A stretch of DNA of 64,000 nt, taken from positions 1 through 64,000 of the forward strand of contig CAWBRT010000003.1 of NCBI GenBank assembly GCA_963791145.1, in the 5' to 3' direction. Within the stretch, counting starts at the first letter, position 1. Each line of letters begins with the position of its first letter. The notes below the pieces were generated by a model. The model was not told the origin of the DNA and did not search any database. It saw nothing but the letters and a program-made list of their open reading frames with translations. This document shows, piece by piece, positions 55,187-63,258 of this stretch. The stretch comes from CAWBRT01 sp963791145 (lineage in GTDB: Bacteria; Acidobacteriota; Terriglobia; Terriglobales; Acidobacteriaceae). The position numbers and the translations under genes were made by a program.

Positions 55187-55964
55187 TTGTTTCTTCCCTT
55201 GTCTCTTTCCTCCGAACTCGACCGCTTGTGCGTGGTGCTGGTAGCCACGCGCAACCCTCTGAACCTGGGAGCGGCGGCCCGCGCCATGAGCAACTTCGGC
55301 TTCTCGCGGCTGCGGGTGGTGGCGCCCTACGAGGCGGCATTTCGCGAGGCGCGCTCCGCCGTGGGGGCCTCAGAACTGCTGGCAAGCGCGCGAGGAATAC
55401 CCGAGCGTAGCTGAAGCCGTCGCCGACTGCACACTGGTGGTCGGAACCACTGCGGCTCGTCACCGCGAGCTGGCGCATCCCTTACTGCCGCTCGCGAAGG
55501 CACGGCGCGCCAGGCTGCATCCGGCGAAGCAATCGTCAGACGAAATCGGAACCGGCGTGGCGCTGCTGTTTGGCTCGGAGAAGCGCGGACTCTCCAACCG
55601 CGACCTCAGTCACTGCCACTGGCTGCTGCGCCTGCCCACCCGCGAAGAACATCCGTCGATGAACCTGGGACAGGCCGTGGCAGTGGCGCTGTACGAAGTG
55701 GCGCGCGACCCAGACGCTTTCCTGTCTCAACCAGCGCAAGCCCGGCGGGCGCCGAAGAAGCTCGCTGCGGCCGGCGAGCTCGAACGGCTCACCAGCGCGT
55801 TGCTGGAGGCAATGCGCGCCAGCGGCTATGCGAGTTCCCAAACCGCGGCCACCAGGGAAAAAGTGCGGCGCCTGATCCGCCGTCTGGAGCTCGATGCCAC
55901 CGACGCCGAGACCCTGCTGGGCATGCTGCGGCAGATACTGTGGAAAGTTCGAGCCGGTGAGTAG
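55187..55964 (+). CDS. trmJ: tRNA 2'-O-methyltransferase TrmJ family, one frameshift
   Basis: About 258 aa after correction. The SPOUT motifs are VLVATRNPLNLGAAARAMSN, LLFGSEKRGLSN and LPTREEHPSMNLGQAVAVAL, characteristic of TrmJ, which methylates position 32 of tRNAs. One extra C near 55395 breaks the frame (EYPSVAEAVADCTLVVG continues after). The start is uncertain (TTG 55187 or 55199) because the preceding DNA is a heptamer array and no ribosome site is clear. It ends in a + strand terminator hairpin. Confidence 0.9.
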
Positions 55965-55971
55965 GGTAAAC

Positions 55972-56015
55972 AGGTTTCAAGGTTTCAAGGTTTCAGAGTT
56001 TCAGAGTTTCAGAGG
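55972..56015. repeat. Octamer array (GGTTTCAA type) after trmJ
   Basis: About five units of 8 nt (GGTTTCAA, AGTTTCAG) lie 8 nt past the trmJ stop. The period here is 8 rather than 7. Confidence 0.75.
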
Positions 56016-56020
56016 CTGGT

Positions 56021-56075
56021 GGCCCACATTCACGGAGCCGTAGGCGGAGCCAATGTGGGGCCGTTTTCTTTTTTT
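56021..56075 (+). terminator. Hairpin terminator after trmJ (GGCCCACATT element)
   Basis: GGCCCACATT (56021-56030) pairs with AATGTGGGGCC (56052-56062) around GTAGGCGG-type loop DNA and is followed by GTTTTCTTTTTTT. The stem words also occur at 17086-17117. Confidence 0.78.
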
Positions 56076-56130
56076 AAGTGGGACAGTTCACAAGTCAGCA
56101 CCCACGAGTGTAGTTCTTGAAAACGAAAAA

Positions 56131-56173
56131 CCCCAGGTTAGCGCCGAACTGCGCGGCGCGGAACCTGGGGCAC
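56131..56173 (-). repeat. 43-nt palindromic interspersed repeat, second copy
   Basis: The reverse complement matches 45768-45810 at 40 of 43 positions (ends GTGCCCCAGGT and ACCTGGGG, centre CGCAGTTCGGCGCT). It lies downstream of the class II aldolase gene. Confidence 0.85.
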
Positions 56174-56181
56174 GCTGCTGT

Positions 56182-56217
56182 TCAATCTTCAATCTGAAAT
56201 CTTAAATCTAAAATCCA
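56182..56217. repeat. Heptamer array (ATCTNAA type)
   Basis: Five 7-nt units (ATCTTCA, ATCTGAA, ATCTTAA, ATCTAAA) end 3 nt before the aldolase stop codon. Confidence 0.75.
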
Positions 56218-56220
56218 CTC

Positions 56221-56841
56221 TCAGTCCGGAATCAGCCGCGACAGCAGCGCGATCTTGGCTGTGTCCTCGACCAGGTCGGCGAGGTTATAGGCGGCCGTCA
56301 GGTCGGGTGCCATGCTGAACATGCCGTGGCGCTCCATGAGAATCGCCTTGCTGTCGGGATAGTTGCGCAGTGCCTCTTCCACCAAGCGGTGCAATTCGGC
56401 CGAGCCGGAGAGGGCAAAGCCGATCACGGGCACGTGCTTGAGATTGGTCAGTGCGCCGTCGGTCACCAGCGGCAGCTCCTTATTGCGGACGGCAAAGGCG
56501 GTGGCGAAGGGAGGATGCAGGTGCACCACCGCGCCCACGTGCGGACGCATCCGGTAGATGCAGAGGTGGAAGCCGGTCTCCTTGGAAGGGCGGCAGCCGT
56601 CGTAAGCTTCCAGTATCTTGCCGGTGAAATCCACGCGGACGATAGTGGCCGGCGAGATGTCGCCCAGCGACACGCCGGTGGCGGATATGAGCGCTTCCTC
56701 GCGTCCCCGGATGCGAACGCTGATGTTCCCGCCCGCGCCTCCTACCAGGCCGCGCTGGAAGCCTTTCCGGCAAATTGCGGTTAATTCTTCGGCAAACTCC
56801 GCTACCACCGGATCAGAATTCATGGCCGTCCCCGTATTCAC
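56221..56841 (-). CDS. Class II aldolase/adducin family protein
   Basis: This 206-aa zinc aldolase or decarboxylase-like protein shows GLVGGAGGNISVRIRGREE (phosphate loop-like), VVHLHPPFATAFAV (metal His) and MERHGMFSMAPDL (third His). The fold includes fuculose-phosphate aldolase and the OtnC-type decarboxylases of acid-sugar pathways. GTG 56841 is preferred: AGGAGG lies 6 nt upstream, whereas for ATG 56823 it is 24 nt away. It is the last gene of the Tm-1-like/ADH/creatininase/aldolase operon. Confidence 0.87.
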   Translation of the reverse strand: MNTGTAMNSDPVVAEFAEELTAICRKGFQRGLVGGAGGNISVRIRGREEALISATGVSLGDISPATIVRVDFTGKILEAYDGCRPSKETGFHLCIYRMRPHVGAVVHLHPPFATAFAVRNKELPLVTDGALTNLKHVPVIGFALSGSAELHRLVEEALRNYPDSKAILMERHGMFSMAPDLTAAYNLADLVEDTAKIALLSRLIPD

Positions 56842-56961
56842 GAAAATCCTCCTTGAACACAATACACGAAGAGATGGCCTGCCACTACAGCCAACACCAC
56901 GGCCCCAACAAGCGCCGAAGATGCGCTTGTCGGGCAGCGTGGGGTTCATCCCGCAGGGGCT

Positions 56962-57858
56962 TCAGAAGCCTCTCCAGAAGCGGCCCGGCCAATCCCTCTT
57001 CGCGTCGGGCACCTTGAAGTCGAACTTCTTCACTTCTTCGAGGAAGTTGGCCAGGTGAGTGCTGATGCGCTCGAAGACCTTTTCGCCCTGTTCCACGCTG
57101 GAGCGCAGTGGATTGCCGATGGTGGCCGTATCCGAATACTCGTGATGGAGCATGGGGACGAAGATATTCTCCGATCCCTCGAACATCACGGTATTGGTGC
57201 CGTCGCGCTTGCTGAACTTGGGGCCCATCCACTTGGGAGCGTGGGCGCGGTCGGCCTTGGCGCGCTCCATTTTCACCGAGCCTTCATAAAGGCCCTTTTC
57301 CTTCAGGTAAGCCATGCAGGTCGAGGTCTCCAGTTCGCCGGCATGCCAGCCCGGAGTCTCCTCGGGCGGGCCGGTCATCAGATCGGCGACCACCGCGCAG
57401 TCCCTCTCGGTAGGCGTCTTGTAAAAGGCGCAGAAGCAGCCGGTTTCGGCCCGCAGCGTGCGCAGCACCTCTCCCTGCGGCTGCATGTTGGTGCCGTGAT
57501 GGGAGACAAAGACCAGCTTGTTGAAGCCGGAGAAGATCAGGCTGCGACCGATCGAGTACAGAACCTGCCGGTAGACCTCGAAGGGCAAGGAAATGGTACC
57601 CGTGCCCCAACCGGCTTCGCCCATGTGGTGGGGCGAGACGCCGAAGGGCAACATCGGCGAGTAGATGACCTTCGCCTTGGCGGCCGCTCTCTCCACGCTT
57701 CCCATCGTCGTGTAGCTGTCGACCCCGAGGGGAACGTGATGGCCGTGTTTCTCGCAACTGCCGATGGGAATCATCACCGTGTCGTTTCCGGCCTTGAGCC
57801 AATTGGCGACGTCGGTCCAGGGCAGTTCCAAGAGATCATATTTGGGCAAAGTTGCCAT
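56962..57858 (-). CDS. Creatininase family protein
   Basis: This 298-aa metal amidohydrolase-like protein shows the creatininase core GSCEKHGHHVPLGVDS (E36, H38, H40, D47), a SHHGTN loop in place of the usual NGHGGN, and GELETS with a metal-ligand Glu. Family members open amide or lactam rings or act on lactones. AGGAG stands 9 nt before ATG 57858. Its place in a sugar-acid-like operon suggests it hydrolyses a lactone or amide intermediate, which is inference only. Confidence 0.87.
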   Translation of the reverse strand: MATLPKYDLLELPWTDVANWLKAGNDTVMIPIGSCEKHGHHVPLGVDSYTTMGSVERAAAKAKVIYSPMLPFGVSPHHMGEAGWGTGTISLPFEVYRQVLYSIGRSLIFSGFNKLVFVSHHGTNMQPQGEVLRTLRAETGCFCAFYKTPTERDCAVVADLMTGPPEETPGWHAGELETSTCMAYLKEKGLYEGSVKMERAKADRAHAPKWMGPKFSKRDGTNTVMFEGSENIFVPMLHHEYSDTATIGNPLRSSVEQGEKVFERISTHLANFLEEVKKFDFKVPDAKRDWPGRFWRGF

Positions 57859-58023
57859 GCTTCTTTTCTCCTTATTTTACAATTCCATTCGCGGGCCTGA
57901 CGACCCTCCGCCGGGCCGGCGTACGCGGTTGCGGTTTCCGGATACGGGGCTCGGAATCCAAGACTTCGAGCCAGTGACGCTCGGCGTCTCATCCTGTAAC
58001 CCGTCGCAGTCTCCCATCCTAAA

Positions 58024-59146
58024 TCAGTGCATCTTCACCACTACCTTGATGGCGTCTTCGATGCGCTCGCGCGTGTACTTCAAGGCCGTCGGCAGCTGTT
58101 CCAGCGGGAAGGTATGCGTGTGCACGGGCTTGACATCGAACTTCTTCTGCTTGATCAGGGCGGCAGCGCGGTGGCAGGCGCTCTTGCCTTCGCCGCGAAT
58201 GCCGCAGATGGTGATGTTGTTGCGGGGAATCTTGGCCAGATCCACGGCAACCGGCTCGGAAGCATAGGCCGCCAGGCAGATCTTGCCTCCACGTTTCACC
58301 ATGTCCAAGGCCTCATTGAGTGCCTGTGGAGCGCCGGAGCACTCCAGCACGTAGTGCACGCCCTTGCCGCCGGTCAGGCGCTTGACGGCATCAACCACCT
58401 TTTCCTTGGTGGCGTTGATCACGTAGTCGGCGCCCATCTTCTTGCCGATCTCCAGCCGGGCGTCGCGAGTACCGGTCAGGATCACCGGATCGGCGCCCAG
58501 AGCCTTGCCGACGGCCACGCCCATCAGCCCGATCGGTCCGGGTCCTAGCACCACCAGGCTTTCGCCGGCGATCATCCCGCTCAGGACATCGAGACCATAG
58601 AGAGCTGTGCCGGCGGTGACAATCAGCGTGGCCTCTTCGTCGCCCATCCAGTCGGGAACGTGAACCAGCGTGTTGACGTGATTGACGGCGTACTCGGCAT
58701 AGCCGCCTTCGGTGGTAAAGCCGTTGGCGCGATGTCCCTTGCCGGGTTTGCCGTAGTTGGTGCAGGCGGTGTACATGCCGGCGCGACATCTCTCGCACTG
58801 CCCGCAGCCGAGATGAACCTCGACGGCCACCCGGTCGCCGACCTTCCACTCATCGACGCCGGGGCCGAGTTTGACGATCGTGCCCATGTACTCGTGACCC
58901 GGCGTCCAGTTCTTGTTGAAGGGCAGGCCGCCGCTGGATCATGGCCGGCACGCCGTGCGCAATGATCTCTATGTCGGTGCCGCAGATGGCGCAGGCGTCG
59001 ATGCGCACCAGAACATCGGCGGGCCCTGGCTCGGGAACCGGTTTCTCCACCAGCTTGAGCTGCCCCGGGCCTTCCAGCACCCAGGCCTTCATGGTTGACG
59101 GAATAGCGAACTTCTTGTCTCCCGCTTTGCCAACGGCTGTCGTCAT
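58024..59146 (-). CDS. Zinc-dependent alcohol dehydrogenase, one frameshift
   Basis: About 373 aa after correction. It is a medium-chain zinc dehydrogenase with catalytic Cys/His (IDACAICGTDIE), the structural zinc loop (LGCGQCERCRAGMYTAC) and the Rossmann motif VLGPGPIGLMGVAVG. One extra C near 58935 breaks the frame between MIQ and GGLPFNKNWTPGHEYMG. GGAGG precedes ATG 59146. It probably oxidises a polyol or hydroxy acid in the pathway encoded by this operon; the substrate is unknown. Confidence 0.9.
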
Positions 59147-59190
59147 GAGTTCCTCCCCGTTCTCCGAATAAGAATCGCGTCTGCCCCGAT

Positions 59191-60447
59191 TTAGACCGGG
59201 CCAGCGCCGCTTTTTACTGCTGCCTGGTTATGGGTTGCACCCGGCTGCAAGAAACCGCGAAGCAACTCGCAGCAGTACTCGGCAAAGGCCGGGTCGTTGA
59301 TATGCAATGGTAAGCGATGCACGGCGACTTCGGCGCGCAGCCCGCCGGTAAGCGCGCGCACGAAAGCGGCATCGGCCTGAGCATCGTGCAAGGGTCCGCC
59401 CGGCGCGCCATAAATCGACCATCCCTTGAGCGGCAGGACGAAAGCAACCGACCCCTTGGCACGGTTCAGCCGCTCGGCCATCACGCGCCCCGCCGTGGCC
59501 ATCTCGCCGCGGCTGGCGCGCACGTTGGCGTTGAAAAGGTTGTGAAAGTAGGTCGCTCGCCGGCGCAGCCGGATGGGAATGGATTCGCGCGGGCCAAAGC
59601 ACAGGTACTCCATGGCGCCCGGAGCCACCACCTGGGGAATTCCCATCTCCGCCGCCGCCGTCAGCCGTCCTGGTTCGACCGGCCGGTAGGGACCAACGTT
59701 GACCACCTCCTCGATGAGCTCGTGAGGAGTGATCTCCAGAACGGCGGCAATTCGTCCGGCGCGAATCAGCCACTCCATAGCGGAGCCGCAAGCCCCGGAG
59801 GCATGAAACGCGGCCGTCTGAAACCCCGCGATCCGCAGCAGCTCCAGCGACTTCGTTACCGCCGGGTGGGTGTTACCCAGCGCAGTGACGGCCACCAGCG
59901 GCGCTGAACTGCGTGGCGAATACGCCTGGGCGGACATGCCGGCCATGGCCGCGGCGGCGTTGCGCAGCACCGGCTCGACGACCGGGTTGCTGCCCCCGAG
60001 CAGATCACAGATGGAGAAGACTACCTCGATATCCGTCGCGCCGACATAGGGGCGCATGTTGCCGGAGGCAACGGTGGAAACCACCAGCTTGGGAAAGCCA
60101 AGTGGGAGCTCGCGCATACCGGCGCATACAATCGAGGTTCCCTGGTTGCCCCCGATTCCCAGCGCGCCTTCCAGGCGTCCTTCGGCGCAAAGCCGCCGCA
60201 ATACCTGGCCAGCGCCGCGTCCCATAGCCGACATCACCTGGTCTCGCGGACGGCCGATCAGCGAGGCGACGTCAGTACCCGCAGCAGCCGCGACCTCGAA
60301 GCGCGAGATGTCCGGCAGGACGCCTTCCGGCTCAAACAGGCCGACGTCAATCACCACTGCTGTCCGGCCCAACTCGCTCAAGCACGCCTTCAGAAAGGCG
60401 ATTTCGCACCCCTTGGTATCCAACGTGCTCAGCAAAGCGATGGGCAT
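59191..60447 (-). CDS. Tm-1-like ATP-binding (UPF0261) family protein
   Basis: This 418-aa protein has the UPF0261/Tm-1-like layout: ALLSTLDTKGCEIAFLKAC at the start, GGNQGTSIVCAG (ATP-binding loop), SGNMRPYVGATDIEVVFSIC, and the C-terminal domain with KGWSIYGAPGGPLHD and HINDPAF. Plant Tm-1 inhibits tobamovirus replicase, but the bacterial family occurs in catabolic operons and its reaction is poorly defined. It is the first gene of the minus-strand operon, 90 nt from a candidate operator and divergent from the DASS transporter. Confidence 0.87.
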   Translation of the reverse strand: MPIALLSTLDTKGCEIAFLKACLSELGRTAVVIDVGLFEPEGVLPDISRFEVAAAAGTDVASLIGRPRDQVMSAMGRGAGQVLRRLCAEGRLEGALGIGGNQGTSIVCAGMRELPLGFPKLVVSTVASGNMRPYVGATDIEVVFSICDLLGGSNPVVEPVLRNAAAAMAGMSAQAYSPRSSAPLVAVTALGNTHPAVTKSLELLRIAGFQTAAFHASGACGSAMEWLIRAGRIAAVLEITPHELIEEVVNVGPYRPVEPGRLTAAAEMGIPQVVAPGAMEYLCFGPRESIPIRLRRRATYFHNLFNANVRASRGEMATAGRVMAERLNRAKGSVAFVLPLKGWSIYGAPGGPLHDAQADAAFVRALTGGLRAEVAVHRLPLHINDPAFAEYCCELLRGFLQPGATHNQAAVKSGAGPV

Positions 60448-60534
60448 AACACAGGCTCGATGACGGAAACGGCCACACCCGCACCTTGTGGCTCTTGCAG
60501 CAGCGGATCTGAAGTACGTGCCCCAGAAACAAAA

Positions 60535-60544
60535 ATGAATGCAA
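60535..60544 (-). promoter_or_regulatory. Candidate GntR operator, Tm-1-like operon
   Basis: Reads TTGCATTCAT on the minus strand, 8 of 10 matches to TTGCATGCAA. It starts 46 nt downstream of the start of the minus-strand TTGACA. Confidence 0.5.
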
Positions 60545-60561
60545 TCTGGCAGGCTTAAGAA

Positions 60562-60590
60562 AAACTAGGATACGCGAATTCCCGTGTCAA
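60562..60590 (-). promoter_or_regulatory. Candidate promoter of the Tm-1-like operon
   Basis: TTGACA at 60590-60585, 17-nt spacer, weak -10 TAGTTT at 60567-60562; followed by the candidate operator. Confidence 0.5.
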
Positions 60591-60732
60591 GCGTTATTCC
60601 TCTTCGCGTTGCGATGCGCCTGTATGCGACTGCAGCATCTCTAGCCGTAAAGTGCCTTCACGTTTAGCCTTATCAGAGGCAAAGAGCGTAGACCGAGATG
60701 TGCGCCAGGGACGGTTGCCGGGGGGTTTTCCG

Positions 60733-60763
60733 TTGACAGCGGCAGCGTTAGTGTTTTATCGTG
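60733..60763 (+). promoter_or_regulatory. Candidate promoter of the DASS transporter gene
   Basis: TTGACA at 60733-60738 and an 18-nt spacer to a TATCGT -10 (or 17 nt to TTATCG). The candidate operator at 60775 falls at or just after the expected transcript start. Confidence 0.6.
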
Positions 60764-60774
60764 CGCGCATCTGA

Positions 60775-60784
60775 TTGCATACAT
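60775..60784 (+). promoter_or_regulatory. Candidate GntR operator, DASS transporter
   Basis: TTGCATACAT, 8 of 10 matches to TTGCATGCAA, starting 42 nt after the start of TTGACA. Binding here would block transcription start. Confidence 0.5.
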
Positions 60785-60904
60785 TTTTTGGGCTTGGTGG
60801 ATGCAGCAGATTCGTGCCAGCACCCGGGCGAATCGCGCGCGTCGGCGGATAGCTTCCGTTTTTGCCTCCGCAGATTTCACCCGAGACTTGAAGAGAGGAA
60901 CTCC

Positions 60905-62374
60905 ATGCACATGGTAGGGAACCCCGAGAAGACGGCCGCCGCAGCCCCAGCTTCCGGAATAGCCAAGTCTCCCAAGGTACTGTACTTTGTGATTGGCCTG
61001 GCGGTTCTCGTCGGGTCCGTCTACATTCCGCCGATGCAGGGGATGAAGGTCGAAGCAATCAGGGCTCTGGCGGTGATGGTCACTACCGTCCTGTGGTGGG
61101 TAACGGAGACTCTGCCGATTCCTATCACCGCGCTGATGGTCCCCGTGATGGTCCATGCCTTGCGGATCATACCTTTAGCCCAGGCACTGCGCGAATCGTT
61201 CGGCAATCCCCTGATTCCGTTCATGGTCGGCGTGCTGGGACTGGCGGTTGCCATCTCGGCCTCCGGGCTTGGCAAGCGCATCAGCTACTATCTGCTGTCC
61301 GTAATCGGCACGAACGCCTCCGTAGTCGTAGGCGGTTATCTCTGGATATCCTTCGCCATTTCGATGTTCATCGACGATATCGCCGTGGTGGCGATGATGT
61401 TGCCGCTGGTGCTGGGGCTTCTCAAAACTGTCGACGCCAAACCCGGAAGCAGCAACTTCGGCAAGGCGCTGATGATGGCGGTGATCTTTGGCGCCGATCT
61501 TGGTGGAATCTGTACTCCCGCCGGAGTCAGCTCCAACGTCATTACGATGGCCTTCCTGGGCAGGAATGCCAACATGCCGGTCAGTTTCGTCTACTGGACC
61601 ATGATCGCCACGCCCATTTTCCTGGTCGTGACCGCCATCACCTGGTGGGTGATTCTCTGGTTGTTTCCGCCGGAGATTAAACGGCTTCCTTACGGTCGCG
61701 AGGTTCTGAAGCAGGAATTGCAGAAGCTGGGGCCGTGGAGCGTCAAGGAAAAGACCACTGCGGTTGTTTTCGCGAGCGCTATTGTCCTGTGGTTGACCAG
61801 CGACGTGACGAAACTCCCCATCGCCTTCGTCTCGCTGCTCATCCTTGGCGCCGTCACCATCCCGCGTGTGGGAGTCTTTGACAACTGGCGCGATCTGAAC
61901 AAGGGCATCGAGTGGGGCGGAGTGATGCTGGTGGTAGGCGGGTTTATCGTCGGCATCGCCGCTTCCAAAAGCGGGTTGGCCTCTTGGGTGGTGGCGCGGC
62001 TCCTGCACCCGATGGCCGCCCTGCCGCTGTTCCTGCAGCCTCTGGCCGTGACGCTGCTGATCGCGGCGGATTCGCTGGGCTTTTCCAGCTTCGGAACCAC
62101 CGCCTCGGTGAACGTTCCTTTCATCATCGCTTACGCCCAGCAGCACGGCTTGCCTCTGCTGGCGCTGACCATGACGGCCGGCATGGCATCTTCGGTTCAC
62201 TTCATCCTGGTGACCCAAACGCCCAGCACGGTGCTGCCGTTCCCATACGGGTATTACAGCTTCAAGGATCTGGCAAAGATCGGCATCATCGTCACCTTGA
62301 TCAGCGCCGTTGCGATCACCGTGGGGATGGTGTTGGCCGGGATGCCCGCCGGAACGGTGATGCCGGTCAAATAG
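60905..62374 (+). CDS. DASS/SLC13 family anion:sodium symporter
   Basis: This 489-aa polytopic membrane protein (about 11-12 hydrophobic segments) matches the divalent anion:Na+ symporter (DASS, SLC13) family. Landmarks are the helical hairpin regions GNPLIPFMVGVLGLAVAISA, ISMFIDDIAVVAMMLPLVLG and the SNT-like motif ICTPAGVSSNVITMAF. Typical substrates are C4-dicarboxylates, citrate, sulfate or similar anions. AGAGGAAC precedes ATG 60905; the upstream open frame is not a real extension. It is divergent from the catabolic operon and probably imports the substrate. Confidence 0.9.
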   Translation: MHMVGNPEKTAAAAPASGIAKSPKVLYFVIGLAVLVGSVYIPPMQGMKVEAIRALAVMVTTVLWWVTETLPIPITALMVPVMVHALRIIPLAQALRESFGNPLIPFMVGVLGLAVAISASGLGKRISYYLLSVIGTNASVVVGGYLWISFAISMFIDDIAVVAMMLPLVLGLLKTVDAKPGSSNFGKALMMAVIFGADLGGICTPAGVSSNVITMAFLGRNANMPVSFVYWTMIATPIFLVVTAITWWVILWLFPPEIKRLPYGREVLKQELQKLGPWSVKEKTTAVVFASAIVLWLTSDVTKLPIAFVSLLILGAVTIPRVGVFDNWRDLNKGIEWGGVMLVVGGFIVGIAASKSGLASWVVARLLHPMAALPLFLQPLAVTLLIAADSLGFSSFGTTASVNVPFIIAYAQQHGLPLLALTMTAGMASSVHFILVTQTPSTVLPFPYGYYSFKDLAKIGIIVTLISAVAITVGMVLAGMPAGTVMPVK

Positions 62375-62438
62375 ACGGGCCAACCGGCAAAATTTAAATC
62401 GCTGCAGCACAGGCCGCGATCGGCCTGCGGATCAAGCC

Positions 62439-63254
62439 TTATTTGCCGGCAGTGGAAGCTTCTGCGTTCGCCGCTTCCGCCTTGCTCTGCTTTTCGCGAT
62501 TAGCCGGGCGCGCGGCCGGCTGATGACCGGCGGACTCCGTACCCGCAGCCAGCGAAGCACTAAGTTTCTCCTGCTGGGCAGCCAGCTCGGCAAAGTGATC
62601 CTGGACCCGGCGCGCCTGCTGGTTCATGTGCTCGCGAAGTCGCTGGCCCAGCTCGGCGGCCGAGCGCCGCATCAGGGCATCGAGGATTCCCTCATGCGCC
62701 TTGATGGCCTCGGGCCAGCCGCTCTGGTCCCACAGGTTCATGAGATAGCGGGCGCGGGTCACGCGAACGGAAAGAGCGTGGTGGCAGGCCAGTAGCAAGG
62801 GGCTTCCGGCAGCTTCGACAATGCGCTGGTGGATGGACTGGTTGGCGCCGTAGTACTGGGTAATCTCGTGCCGCAGGTAGTGGGCATACATCTGATAATG
62901 CGCCGCGCGAATCTCGGCGATCAGGTCGTCGGTGGCGCGCTCGGCGGCGATCTCACCGGCCAAGCCCTCCAGAGCGCCCATGATCTGCAGCCCTTCGTAG
63001 ATGTCTTCCTTGCGAAAGCTGGGAACGCGCGCTCCGCGGTTGGGAAGGAGCTCGAGCAGTCCTTCGGCGGCCAGAACTTTGAAGGCCTCGCGCAGAGGCG
63101 TGCGCGAAACCCGCAAACGCTCGCATAGAGGGCGTTCGATGATGCGCGCGCCCGGTTCCAGCTCTCCATCGATGATCATCTGCCTGATCTTGGAGAGCAC
63201 CTCGCCGTGAAGATTGCCGGAACCTTTACTTTTGCCGCCTTCCTGAGATTGCAT
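62439..63254 (-). CDS. GntR-family (FCD) transcriptional regulator
   Basis: This 271-aa protein has an N-terminal winged helix (about residues 15-80: VLSKIRQMIIDGELEPGARI, ERLRVSRTPLREAFKVLAAE) and a C-terminal FCD effector domain (about residues 95-235) with metal-binding His/Asp-type residues (AHYQMYAHYL, NQSIHQRIVEAAGSP, AHEGILDALMRR). FCD regulators respond to small carboxylates. The tail is Ala/Lys/Glu rich. The start at 63254 lacks a good ribosome site and lies inside the palindrome TTGCATGCAA, suggesting autoregulation. Confidence 0.9.
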   Translation of the reverse strand: MQSQEGGKSKGSGNLHGEVLSKIRQMIIDGELEPGARIIERPLCERLRVSRTPLREAFKVLAAEGLLELLPNRGARVPSFRKEDIYEGLQIMGALEGLAGEIAAERATDDLIAEIRAAHYQMYAHYLRHEITQYYGANQSIHQRIVEAAGSPLLLACHHALSVRVTRARYLMNLWDQSGWPEAIKAHEGILDALMRRSAAELGQRLREHMNQQARRVQDHFAELAAQQEKLSASLAAGTESAGHQPAARPANREKQSKAEAANAEASTAGK

Positions 63255-63258
63255 GCAA
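63249..63258. promoter_or_regulatory. Perfect palindrome at the GntR start codon
   Basis: TTGCATGCAA covers the ATG of the GntR gene and is identical to 37956-37965. Confidence 0.5.

Larger units (their letters stand above)
60448..60904. other. Divergent promoter region of the catabolic island
   Basis: This 457-nt spacer contains two perfect TTGACA hexamers facing opposite ways (60590-60585 on minus, 60733-60738 on plus), each followed by a weak -10 and a TTGCAT-N-CA site. No gene is supported in the rest. Confidence 0.65.
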
